From positions 1 to 64,000 of the forward strand of contig NZ_JACXAC010000006.1 in the NCBI RefSeq assembly GCF_014699055.1: DNA of 64,000 nt, written 5' to 3'. The notes beneath the pieces are model-generated. The model was not told where the DNA came from. It saw only the letters and a program-made list of their open reading frames with translations, and searched no databases. Below, one piece after another: positions 15,052 through 23,034 of the stretch (positions within the stretch are counted from its first letter, which is position 1; each line of letters starts with the position of its first letter). The stretch is from Hymenobacter armeniacus (lineage in GTDB: Bacteria; Bacteroidota; Bacteroidia; Cytophagales; Hymenobacteraceae). The translations under genes and the position numbers were made by a program.

Positions 15052-16275
15052 GTGGCCGAAATATCCTGTTCCTTTTGCAATAAGAGCAAGCGCGAAGTCG
15101 CCGTCATGATTTCGGGCATCAACGCCCACATCTGCGAGAAATGCGTGGGCCAGGCCCAGCACATCCTCGACGAGGAGGCCAAGGCCCAGGACGCCAGCAA
15201 GCAGCCCAAGTTCAACCTCATCAAGCCCAAAGCCATCAAGGACCACCTCGACCAGTACGTGGTGGGCCAGGACGAAGCCAAGCGCGTGATGAGCGTGGCC
15301 GTGTACAACCACTACAAGCGCCTGATGCAGAAGCCCAGCGAGGACGAGGTGCAGATTGAGAAGTCCAACATCATCATGGTGGGCGAAACCGGCACCGGCA
15401 AAACTTTCCTGGCCCGCATGCTGGCCAAGATTCTGCAAGTGCCCTTCTGCATTGCCGACGCCACCGTGCTGACGGAGGCCGGCTACGTGGGCGAAGACGT
15501 GGAAAGCATCCTCACCCGCCTGCTGCAAGCCGCTGATTACAACCTCGAAGCCGCAGAGCGCGGCATCGTGTACATCGACGAAATCGACAAGATTGCCCGC
15601 AAGAGCGACAACCCCAGCATCACGCGCGACGTGAGCGGCGAAGGCGTGCAGCAGGCGTTGCTGAAGCTCCTGGAGGGCACCAACATCAACGTGCCGCCCC
15701 AGGGCGGGCGCAAGCACCCCGAGCAAAAGATGATTTCGGTGAACACCGAGAACATCCTCTTCATCTGCGGCGGCGCCTTCTCGGGCCTCGACCGCATCAT
15801 CAAGAGCCGCCTGAACACCAAGCCGCTGGGCTTTGCCAAGACTAACCTAGAAGAGCAGGTAGACACCGAGAATTTCCTGCGCTACGTGTCGGCCCAGGAC
15901 ATCAAGAGCTTCGGCCTCATCCCCGAGCTCATCGGCCGCCTGCCCGTGCTCACCCACCTCAACCCCCTGGACCGCACCACGCTGCGCATGATTCTGACCG
16001 AGCCCAAAAACTCGCTCGTGCGCCAGTACAAGCGCCTGTTCGGCATGGAAAACATCGAGCTCGACTTCACCGAAGACGCGCTGGAATACATCGTGGAAAA
16101 AGCCGATGAGTACCGCCTCGGCGCGCGCGGCCTGCGCTCCATCTGCGAGAGCATCATGACCGACGCCATGTTCGAGATGCCCTCCGAAGAAGGCGCCGAC
16201 AAGCTGCAAATCAACCTGAGCTATTGCCGCAGCAAGTTCGAGAAGTCGACGCTGCGCCACATGCGGGCGGCTTAG
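15052..16275 (+). CDS. clpX: ATP-dependent Clp protease ATP-binding subunit ClpX
   Basis: The AAA+ unfoldase that recognises substrates and feeds them to ClpP. It has 407 residues. The N-terminal zinc-binding domain has C6-x2-C9 and C28-x2-C31. Walker A is GETGTGKT (111-118), Walker B is VYIDEIDKIA, and the sensor-2 motif RLGARGLR lies near the C-terminus. Translation starts with GTG at 15052, which gives exactly the conserved N-terminus. It is transcribed alone and ends in a 24-base-pair hairpin shared with the convergent protease gene. It is separated from clpP, unlike the frequent clpP-clpX operon. Confidence 0.97.
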   Translation: MAEISCSFCNKSKREVAVMISGINAHICEKCVGQAQHILDEEAKAQDASKQPKFNLIKPKAIKDHLDQYVVGQDEAKRVMSVAVYNHYKRLMQKPSEDEVQIEKSNIIMVGETGTGKTFLARMLAKILQVPFCIADATVLTEAGYVGEDVESILTRLLQAADYNLEAAERGIVYIDEIDKIARKSDNPSITRDVSGEGVQQALLKLLEGTNINVPPQGGRKHPEQKMISVNTENILFICGGAFSGLDRIIKSRLNTKPLGFAKTNLEEQVDTENFLRYVSAQDIKSFGLIPELIGRLPVLTHLNPLDRTTLRMILTEPKNSLVRQYKRLFGMENIELDFTEDALEYIVEKADEYRLGARGLRSICESIMTDAMFEMPSEEGADKLQINLSYCRSKFEKSTLRHMRAA

Positions 16276-16288
16276 TTGAATTAACAAT

Positions 16289-16340
16289 TAAGAAGTAAAA
16301 ATGCCCGCCTGACGATTCAGGCGGGCATTTTTACTTCTTA
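16289..16340. terminator. Bidirectional terminator between clpX and the secreted metalloprotease
   Basis: A perfect 24-base-pair inverted repeat with loop CGAT. The centre is TGCCCGCCTGA/TCAGGCGGGCA, flanked by AAAA and TTTT so that both strands have a U run. It lies between two convergent genes and can serve both. Confidence 0.95.
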
Positions 16341-16347
16341 CTTGACA

Positions 16348-19300
16348 TTATTCCACCACCAAGCGCTGCACGCTGGGCGCGCGGCCTTCCGTGTGCACGG
16401 TGAGCAGGTAGGTGCCGGCGGCCAGGCCGGCCGTGGACAGCTCAGCGGTGCTGCCGCTGAACGTGCGGGTGCTCACGAGCTGGCCCAGCACGTTGCGCAG
16501 CGTGAGGCTGGCCGACTTGGCGGGCAAGGCCAGCGTGAGGTGCAAGGTGCCTTTGGCCGCAATGGGGTTGGGCCACACGCTGAACTCGCTCTTGCTGGCA
16601 TTGGCCGTGGCCGAAATGGCCGTTACGGTGAAGAGGCTGCCGTTGCTGACGCCGTTGGGCGTGGCCACAAACACGTCGCCGGTGGTGGCGCCGGTGGGCA
16701 CCGTGGCCGTAATCTGGGTGGCCGAGTTCACGGTGTAGGTGGCCCGCAGGCCGTTGAAACGCACCGCCGTGGCGCCCGTGAAATCGGTGCCGGTGATGGT
16801 GACGGTGGTGCCCACCGAGCCGCTATTGGGCGAGAGCTGCGCGATGGTGGGCGCCGGCGCAGAACAGATGGCGCTCAGCACAAACGTGCCTTCATCGCCG
16901 TTGAAGCCGGTCACGAAAATGCGGTACGTGGTGCCCGTAGCCGCCGTAAAGGTGAGCTCCGACGACACGCCCCCGTTGAGGTTGCAGTTCGGGCCGTCGT
17001 CGTTGCCGGCCACGCACACGTAAGCGCCGCAAGCCCCTTCGTACACAAACAGCTTGGTATCGAAGTCGGTACCGGCGTTGCAGGTCGACACGGTGATGTT
17101 GGTGCCCGTGCCCACAATGGTGTAGAACACGCCGCCCGCGTCAATGTCTTCCACGCAGGTGCCGGTGGGGTCGCCTACGTCACTCGCGTTTACGGTGGTG
17201 CCGGTCACCGTCTGGCCACAAGTGAGGGCAATGGCGCTAGCGCAGGCGTCGTTGGCGGGCTGCACGTTGAAGTTGAACGACGACGTGCCCGTGCCGCCCG
17301 TGGCCGTGATGGCCACGGGGCCGGTGGTGGCACCGGCGGGCACCGTCACCGTAATCTGGGTGGCCGAGTTCACGGTGAATACCGGCGCCACGGTGCCGTT
17401 GAACGTGACCTGCGTGGCACCCGTGAAGCCGGTGCCCGTGACCACCACCACCGTGCCCGGCTGTCCCGCCGACGGCGAGAACGAGGTGATGGTGGGCGGC
17501 AGAATGACCGTGAACGGGCTGGCCGAAACGGCCGTGTTCACCGGCGTGGTCACGGCGAGGGGGCCCGTGGTGGCACCCGTCGGTACCGTGGCCGTAATTT
17601 GCGTGGCCGAGTTTACGGTGAACGCCACGGCCGCTACGTTGTTGAAACGCACCTCCGTGGCGCCCGTGAAGTTAGTACCCGTGATGACCACCGGCGTGCC
17701 AACGGTGCCGCTAGTGGGCGTGAAGCTGGTGATGGTGGGCGGCGCGCCCACCACAAACGGCGTGGCCGAGGTGCCCGTGCCCGTGGGCGCCGTCACGGCG
17801 AGGGGGCCCGTGGTGGTGCCCGCCGCCACCGTGGCCGTGAGCTGCGTGGCCGACACCACCGTGAAGCTGGCCGCCGGCGTCCCGTTGAAGGCCACGGCCG
17901 TGGCGCCCGTGAAATTGGAGCCCAGCACCGTGACCACCGTGCCCGCCAGGCCGCCCGTGGGCGTGAAGCTGGTGATGGTGGGCCCCACCGCGGGGGGCGA
18001 AATGGTAAAGTTGGTGTCCGAGATGTCGAAGAAGTAGTTGTCGGCGGCCTCCACCATGAGGCGGGCCTGCGCCTGCGCCGTGGTGGGGCTGGGCGCCACC
18101 ACCACGGCCGAGCCGTTATTGGGCACGTTTTGGGCCAGCACCGTGGGGTAAGTCAGGCCGCCGTCGAGGCTGAGGCGAATGTTGACCACGGCGCAACTCA
18201 CCGGGGCCAGGTTGGTGCCGGCCACGTCCCAAGTCACGGTTTGGGCGGCGCCGCCGGTCCAGGTCACGGCCGTGTTGGGATACTGCACCACGAAGGGGCC
18301 GGCCGCGGCGCTGCTGCTCAGGCTGACGGTGCTGCTATAGTTCACGCCGCCAATGACGCCCACCGGGCCGCTGTGCTGGTCGCGCACGGTCACCCGGAAG
18401 TTGAGCGGGCGCGTCACGGTGGGCAGGCGCTCGCCTATCACCGTGGCGTTGTTCAGGAGGCTGGGCAGGCGCGGGAAGTAGCGCGTGGGGTCGGTGCTGG
18501 GCACGAAGGAGCGAAACAGCGGAATGGTCTGGCCGGGCACCTGGGCGGCATTGGGCGAGCCCGAAGGGCCCAGGTCCAGCTCTTCCCACATGTAGGTCAA
18601 CACGTCGTTTTCGGCATCGGTGGCACTGGCCGTGAGCTTAAAGGGCGTGCCGATGGGCAGCACCTTGCCGCTGGCGGGCACGGCCGTCACCACGGGGGCG
18701 GTGTTGCCGGTGGCCGCGTTCACGCTGCAGGTGGTGCCGTCGATGAAGGCGCGCATCTCCTGGTAATTGGCCGTATGAAAAATGGCGTCCGAGTTCGGCT
18801 GCAGGTTATTAGCTGAGCCGCAGATGCCCGCGTAGGCCATGATGGTGGAGCCCGAGCCCGGCTCGTAGGCCGTGCCGGCGTTGCGGTTGCCGTCGCAGCT
18901 GCCCGCGTTGTCGTTGTTGAAGGTGTGGTTGCCGCCAAACTGGTGGCCCATCTCGTGGGCCACGTAGTCGATGTCGAAGGCGTCGCCCACGGGGCTGGGC
19001 GAGCCCGTCACGCCGCGCGCCTTGTCGGCGTTGTCGCACACCACGCCCAGGTAGGCCACGCCGCCCCCACCGGTGCTCACCACGTGGCCAATGTCGTAGT
19101 TGTTCACCCCGATGATGGCGTTGATGTTGGTCTTGTTCTGGTCCAGCATCAGGCCGCCGTTGTTGTTGGTGTAGGGCACGGGCGGCGCGGTGCCGCCGTT
19201 CAGAAAAATCAGCTGGTTATTGTTGGCAACGAGCACCATGCGCACGGCCAATTCTTTCTCGTACACGCCCACCACGCGGTTCACGGTGGTGACTTCGCCG

Positions 19301-20085
19301 GCCATTACACCGGCCACGGTGTTGCCTTTGGTCGCGGCATACTCCGGGGTGCAGGCCAGGGCCAGGCGGTAGGTGCGCAGCTGCGGGCCGCTCGAGAGCA
19401 CACTGGCCGTGCGCTGGGCAATGGTGGCCACCGAGCGGGCCGCTTTGGCCTTGGCACCGTCCTTTTTGGGGTCGAAGGCGCACACCAGAGCCGAACCGGC
19501 CGCGGCGCGGTTCATGTCTTTCTTATAAAATCCGAGGTAATGCCGCGCATCGGTGCGGCTCACGGGGTCGATGTAAAAGCTGTTGCCGTTGCCGGTGAGC
19601 ACCTGGGCGTGGAAGCCGGCGGGCGTCAGGTCGAGGCGCACGGTGGCGGCCGGGTCGTCGAGGCCCACGCCGGCGTAAGTGGCGATGTCGGGGAAGTGCG
19701 CGGCCAAGTCGGGCACCATCACGGGCGCGTTGCGCACGGCAAAGCGGCCCAGGCGGCCGTTGGGCAGCGGCAGCGCCAGCACCAGCGGGGCAGCGCCGGC
19801 CTGCGTTTCGGAGGGCGCGGTGGCCAGGGCGGTGCGCAGGCCGGCCACGTCCAGCGTCAGCGGCTGGGCATGAAACAAAGCCGCCGACAGCGGCGAAGCG
19901 GCCGCGGCCGCTTTGGCTTCGGCATCGGCCCGGAAAAACGGCGAATCGAGTTGCTGGGCCTGGGCGGCCGCCGAGAGGCCCAACAGCGCGAGCAGCAGCC
20001 GGCCCACGCGCGCCGCGCCCTTGCGGGCCGACGAGCGAGCGGGTGACTGTGGGGTGGCCGGCCGGGGCTGGTAACGGTGCTTCAT
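16348..20085 (-). CDS. Secreted zinc metalloprotease with IPT/TIG repeats and T9SS sorting domain
   Basis: A 1,245-residue exported protease. An N-terminal signal peptide ends near residue 43 (AAAQAQ). The catalytic domain is reprolysin/metzincin-like, with zinc ligands in HEMGHQFGGNH (377-387) and a Met-turn downstream in STIMAYAGICG. After a linker come three IPT/TIG immunoglobulin-like repeats (starting near 702, 782 and 864), a pre-peptidase-C-like domain (about 945-1075) and a fourth IPT/TIG repeat (about 1076-1160). The chain ends in a type A T9SS sorting domain (about 1166-1245, beginning FSVWPNPIA), so export through the type IX system and attachment or release at the cell surface are expected. 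The substrate is unknown. It stands alone, with its own -7 box. Confidence 0.92.
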   Translation of the reverse strand: MKHRYQPRPATPQSPARSSARKGAARVGRLLLALLGLSAAAQAQQLDSPFFRADAEAKAAAAASPLSAALFHAQPLTLDVAGLRTALATAPSETQAGAAPLVLALPLPNGRLGRFAVRNAPVMVPDLAAHFPDIATYAGVGLDDPAATVRLDLTPAGFHAQVLTGNGNSFYIDPVSRTDARHYLGFYKKDMNRAAAGSALVCAFDPKKDGAKAKAARSVATIAQRTASVLSSGPQLRTYRLALACTPEYAATKGNTVAGVMAGEVTTVNRVVGVYEKELAVRMVLVANNNQLIFLNGGTAPPVPYTNNNGGLMLDQNKTNINAIIGVNNYDIGHVVSTGGGGVAYLGVVCDNADKARGVTGSPSPVGDAFDIDYVAHEMGHQFGGNHTFNNDNAGSCDGNRNAGTAYEPGSGSTIMAYAGICGSANNLQPNSDAIFHTANYQEMRAFIDGTTCSVNAATGNTAPVVTAVPASGKVLPIGTPFKLTASATDAENDVLTYMWEELDLGPSGSPNAAQVPGQTIPLFRSFVPSTDPTRYFPRLPSLLNNATVIGERLPTVTRPLNFRVTVRDQHSGPVGVIGGVNYSSTVSLSSSAAAGPFVVQYPNTAVTWTGGAAQTVTWDVAGTNLAPVSCAVVNIRLSLDGGLTYPTVLAQNVPNNGSAVVVAPSPTTAQAQARLMVEAADNYFFDISDTNFTISPPAVGPTITSFTPTGGLAGTVVTVLGSNFTGATAVAFNGTPAASFTVVSATQLTATVAAGTTTGPLAVTAPTGTGTSATPFVVGAPPTITSFTPTSGTVGTPVVITGTNFTGATEVRFNNVAAVAFTVNSATQITATVPTGATTGPLAVTTPVNTAVSASPFTVILPPTITSFSPSAGQPGTVVVVTGTGFTGATQVTFNGTVAPVFTVNSATQITVTVPAGATTGPVAITATGGTGTSSFNFNVQPANDACASAIALTCGQTVTGTTVNASDVGDPTGTCVEDIDAGGVFYTIVGTGTNITVSTCNAGTDFDTKLFVYEGACGAYVCVAGNDDGPNCNLNGGVSSELTFTAATGTTYRIFVTGFNGDEGTFVLSAICSAPAPTIAQLSPNSGSVGTTVTITGTDFTGATAVRFNGLRATYTVNSATQITATVPTGATTGDVFVATPNGVSNGSLFTVTAISATANASKSEFSVWPNPIAAKGTLHLTLALPAKSASLTLRNVLGQLVSTRTFSGSTAELSTAGLAAGTYLLTVHTEGRAPSVQRLVVE

Positions 20086-20114
20086 TCTACATCAACGGAA
20101 TGGGGTGGAAGTGA

Positions 20115-20122
20115 CAAATATA
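20115..20122 (-). promoter_or_regulatory. Candidate -7 element of the metalloprotease gene
   Basis: On the minus strand TATATTTG matches TAnnTTTG and lies 29 bases before the ATG. No TTG is seen at the usual -33 distance. Confidence 0.5.
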
Positions 20123-20205
20123 GCCCGTGGCCGAGGTTGGGCGGGGCCAAATCGACCAATAAGCGCTTTGAATCGGCTGCTGCTCCGGGCGCTCCCGCCG
20201 CCCAC

Positions 20206-20246
20206 AAAAACGCCGCGCCCCGAAGCAAGCTCCGAGGCGCGGCGTT
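20206..20246 (-). terminator. Rho-independent terminator of lpxB
   Basis: On the minus strand AACGCCGCGCC (20236-20246) pairs with GGCGCGGCGTT (20209-20219), with further pairing inside, followed by a run of five T. It lies about 40 bases after the lpxB stop. Confidence 0.88.
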
Positions 20247-20287
20247 GGATAAGCCCGCTCACACGGCGGCCCCGACGGGCCGCAGCG

Positions 20288-21400
20288 CTAAGCGGCTTTG
20301 AGGTATTTCACCATCAGCTCGGCCGTTTTGCGGGCGGCCTGCTGCTGGCCCAGCTTCTCCCGAATGTCGGCGTAGCCGGCCTTGATGCGGGCCTTGTAGT
20401 CGGCATCGGTGAGCATCGTGCGCAGCTCATCGAGCAGGTTGCGGGCGTTGAAGTTGCCCTGAATCAGCTCCTTCACCACTTCGCGCCCGGCAATGAGGTT
20501 GACCAGCGAAATGTAGGGCACCTTAATCACCATCTTGCCAATGGTATAGCTCAGCAGGCTGGTGCGGTAGCACACAATTTGGGGCACGCCAAACAGGGCG
20601 GTTTCCAGCGTGGCCGTGCCGCTCGTAACCAGCGCTGCTTTGGCATGGGCCAGCAGGTCGAAGGTTTGGTCGAACACAAAGCGGATGCCGTTGCGGTGGA
20701 AGTGCTTATAATAATTCGGGTCGAGGTTGGTGACGCCGGCCACCACAAACTGGTACTCCTGAAAGCCGGGCAAGATGGCAATCATCTCGTGCAGCATCTC
20801 CTCGATTTCTTGCTTGCGCGAGCCCGGCAGCACCGCAATGATGGGCCGTTCCGGGTCGAGGCGGTTGCGCTCGTAGAAGTCGGTGGTGGGCTGAAACTCG
20901 GCCACGGCGTCGGCGGTGGGGTTGCCGGTGTAGTCGATTTCGTAGCCAAACTTGGCGTAGAACTCCCGCTCAAACGGCAGGATGGCAAACATCTTGTCCA
21001 CGTAGGCCTTCACCTTCTCGACGCGGCCCTGGTTCCAGGCCCAGATTTTGGGCGAGATGTAGTAGAACACCTTGATGCCGTGCTCTTTGGCAAAGCGAGC
21101 CATGCGTAGGTTGAAGCCGGCGTAATCCACCAGAATCAGCACGTCGGGCTTAAAGGCGAGGATGTCCTGCTGGCACTGCTTGAGGTAGCCGCGAAATTTG
21201 AGGACGCTGGTGGCCGCTTCCACAAAGCCCATGATGGCCAGCTCTTTGTAATGGCGCACCAGCTCGCCGCCCTCGGCCTCCATCATGTCGCCGCCCCAGA
21301 AGCGGAACTGCGCGTCTGCGTCCTGCAGGCGCAGCTCGCGCATGAGGTGAGCGGCGTGAAAATCGCCCGACCGTTCGCCGGCTATCAAGTAGTATTTCAT
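20288..21400 (-). CDS. lpxB: Lipid-A-disaccharide synthase
   Basis: Joins UDP-2,3-diacylglucosamine and lipid X to make the lipid A disaccharide at the inner face of the cytoplasmic membrane (glycosyltransferase family 19). It is 370 residues, normal for the family. The N-terminus has the typical YYLIAGERSGDFHAAHLM (residues 3-20). Other conserved blocks are FWGGDMM, FKPDVLILVDYAGFNLR and YYISPKIWAWNQGR. The C-terminal half carries the sugar-nucleotide site with VTSGTATLETALFGVP. It is the last gene of a minus-strand run, preceded by a pterin synthase gene and an inverted-repeat element and followed by a strong terminator. Confidence 0.95.
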   Translation of the reverse strand: MKYYLIAGERSGDFHAAHLMRELRLQDADAQFRFWGGDMMEAEGGELVRHYKELAIMGFVEAATSVLKFRGYLKQCQQDILAFKPDVLILVDYAGFNLRMARFAKEHGIKVFYYISPKIWAWNQGRVEKVKAYVDKMFAILPFEREFYAKFGYEIDYTGNPTADAVAEFQPTTDFYERNRLDPERPIIAVLPGSRKQEIEEMLHEMIAILPGFQEYQFVVAGVTNLDPNYYKHFHRNGIRFVFDQTFDLLAHAKAALVTSGTATLETALFGVPQIVCYRTSLLSYTIGKMVIKVPYISLVNLIAGREVVKELIQGNFNARNLLDELRTMLTDADYKARIKAGYADIREKLGQQQAARKTAELMVKYLKAA

Positions 21401-21403
21401 TAA

Positions 21404-21522
21404 AACAGTTATCAGTTAGTAGGTATCAGTGAGCAGTTTGTCGTTATCGTCTCCGTTGTGCTTATCCGAAGCGAAGCGGCTCCGGACAACTGCTAACTGT
21501 CAACTGATAACTGATAACTGTT
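21404..21522. repeat. Intergenic inverted-repeat element built of short AT-rich direct repeats (copy 1)
   Basis: The left arm (about 21404-21440) contains AACAGTTATCAGTTAG and related steps. The right arm (about 21485-21522) contains the complement CTGATAACTGATAACTGTT. Each arm is itself made of 7-base direct steps around CAGTTAT/AACTGAT. The arms are imperfectly complementary and enclose about 45 bases of normal GC content. A related element lies at 21951-22035. It sits between the pterin synthase and lpxB. Confidence 0.75.
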
Positions 21523-21531
21523 CGCTGATGG

Positions 21532-21948
21532 CTAGCCGCCGTAATATTCCACGAAGTTGCGCGGCGTTTCGTAGAGTTTAACGCAGTGCAGGCGGGCTTG
21601 GGTGATGGCGGGCAGCTCGCGCTCAATGATTTGCCAAAAGGCAATGGCCAGGTTCTCGGTGCTGGCCATCTGGCCGGCCATGAAAGGCACGTCGAGGTTG
21701 AGGTTTTTGTGGTCGACTTGGTCGGTAATGTGCGTGCGCAGCAGGTCGGAAAGGGCCTTCAAATCGACCACGAAGCCGGTTTCGGGGTCGGGCTCGCCCT
21801 TCACCGTCACGATGAGGTCGTAGTTGTGGCCGTGCCAGTTGGTGTTGGCGCAGGGGCCGAACACCTCGCGGTTGCGCTCCTCGCTCCACTTGGGGTTGTA
21901 GAGCTTGTGGGCGGCGTTGAAATGTTCCTGGCGGCTGATGTATATCAT
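21532..21948 (-). CDS. 6-pyruvoyltetrahydropterin synthase-family enzyme (PTPS/QueD fold)
   Basis: A 138-residue T-fold enzyme acting on dihydroneopterin triphosphate in the cytoplasm. Zinc ligands are His14 (FNAAH), His39 and His41 (HGH); the catalytic Cys is C33. Five residues separate C33 from HGH, the CxxxxxHGH spacing described for true 6-pyruvoyltetrahydropterin synthases (PTPS-II), not the CxxxHGH spacing of QueD (PTPS-I). Stretches such as GHNY, VDHKNLNLDVP and STEN also resemble the animal enzyme. It is therefore more likely to make a tetrahydrobiopterin-type pterin than the queuosine precursor, although automatic annotation would say QueD. It is flanked on both sides by inverted-repeat elements. 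Confidence 0.88.
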   Translation of the reverse strand: MIYISRQEHFNAAHKLYNPKWSEERNREVFGPCANTNWHGHNYDLIVTVKGEPDPETGFVVDLKALSDLLRTHITDQVDHKNLNLDVPFMAGQMASTENLAIAFWQIIERELPAITQARLHCVKLYETPRNFVEYYGG

Positions 21949-21950
21949 TC

Positions 21951-22035
21951 TAGTTGTCAGTTGTTAGTTGCCGGTTGTTAGTCTTAATAGGAGGCAACAC
22001 CCTCCTAACAACTGACAACTAACAACTGACAACTA
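21951..22035. repeat. Intergenic inverted-repeat element (copy 2)
   Basis: A 31-base left arm (21951-21981) and 31-base right arm (22005-22035) are complementary at 29 of 31 positions. The arms consist of 7-base steps such as TAGTTGTCAGTTGTTAG. The loop is 23 bases and contains AGGAGG. It lies between the permease stop and the pterin synthase start, so an mRNA crossing it would carry a long hairpin. Confidence 0.85.
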
Positions 22036-23034
22036 CGTGGTTTTCCGCAGCAAATATACGAAGAAGGGTACCCCGAACAGGGCCGTGACGAGGCCCACGG
22101 GCAGCCCGGCCGGCGGGTAGAGCAGCCGCGCCAACAGGTCGCAGGCCAGCAGAAAGCCGCCGCCCAGCACCGCACAAAACAGCAGATTGTAGCGCCCCGT
22201 GGCACCCAGCAGGCCCCGCGTGAGGTGCGGCACCAGCAGGCCCACGAAGCCCACCGGCCCGCACAGCGCCACCACGCCCCCCGTGAGGCCGGCCGCCAGC
22301 CCCACCAGCAGCCAGCGCCGCCGCGCCACCGGCAGGCCCAGGGCGGCCGCCCGCTCCTCCCCCAGCAGCAGCAGGTTCAGGTCTTTCTGCAGAAAAGCCA
22401 GCACGAACAGGCTGAGGACCAGCGCTGCCGCCGGGTACGGCAGCACGCTCCAACCGGCCCGCTCAAAGCTGCCAAACGCCCAAAACACCACGCTGCGCAA
22501 GCTGCCCTCGGGCGAAGCCAAGAACGTGAGCAGGCTGCCCGCCGCCGAGGCCAAGGCACCTACCGCCACGCCCGCCAGCAGCAGCGGCGCCGGCAAAATG
22601 CGTCCCCGCCGCGTGCCCAGCGCCACCACCAGCAGCGTGGCCCCCAAGGCCCCCACCAACGCGGCCACCGGCGGCAGGTACACGCCCGCCAGCGTGAGCG
22701 ACGGCACCAGCACATAGCTGGCAATGGCCCCCAGCGAAGCCCCCGACGCCGTGCCCAGCAAGTAAGGGTCGGCCAAGGGGTTCGTTACTAGCGTTTGGAG
22801 CAGGTAGCCGCTCACGGCCAGGCTGGCGCCGGCCAACAGGGCCAGCAGCAGGCGCGGCAGCCGCAGTTGCACCAGCACCAGCTGGGCGGGGTCGGTGGGG
22901 TCGTAGTGATGGAAGGTCTTCAGGATGAAGCCGTAGGACGTGGCGTAGCTGCCCACGCGCAGGCCCAGCACCACCAGCACCAGCACGAGGAGCAGGCTGA
23001 TTATCAGCCACAGAAGCGGATGGCGGGCGGGCAT
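22033..23034 (-). CDS. FecCD/BtuC-type ABC transporter permease
   Basis: A 333-residue polytopic inner-membrane subunit of an importer for iron complexes or cobalamin. About ten membrane spans are visible, and the family pattern LRLPRLLLALLAGASLAVSG (residues 57-76) and GxxxQxxxxNPLADPYLLG are present. The ATG overlaps the last base of the binding-protein stop codon (TGATG), so the two are co-translated. No ATP-binding subunit gene is found in the window, so it must be encoded elsewhere. The ligand cannot be decided from sequence. No cobalamin riboswitch was recognised upstream. Confidence 0.92.
   Translation of the reverse strand: MPARHPLLWLIISLLLVLVLVVLGLRVGSYATSYGFILKTFHHYDPTDPAQLVLVQLRLPRLLLALLAGASLAVSGYLLQTLVTNPLADPYLLGTASGASLGAIASYVLVPSLTLAGVYLPPVAALVGALGATLLVVALGTRRGRILPAPLLLAGVAVGALASAAGSLLTFLASPEGSLRSVVFWAFGSFERAGWSVLPYPAAALVLSLFVLAFLQKDLNLLLLGEERAAALGLPVARRRWLLVGLAAGLTGGVVALCGPVGFVGLLVPHLTRGLLGATGRYNLLFCAVLGGGFLLACDLLARLLYPPAGLPVGLVTALFGVPFFVYLLRKTT

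Noticed and set aside
16600..17990. Degenerate direct repeats of about 240 bases
   Set aside because: They are explained by the IPT/TIG protein repeats of the secreted metalloprotease.
16342..18816. An 824-codon open frame opposite the metalloprotease gene
   Set aside because: Antisense shadow: His/Gly/Arg/Ala-rich and without a recognisable domain. The minus strand has a complete protease with its catalytic motif and sorting domain.
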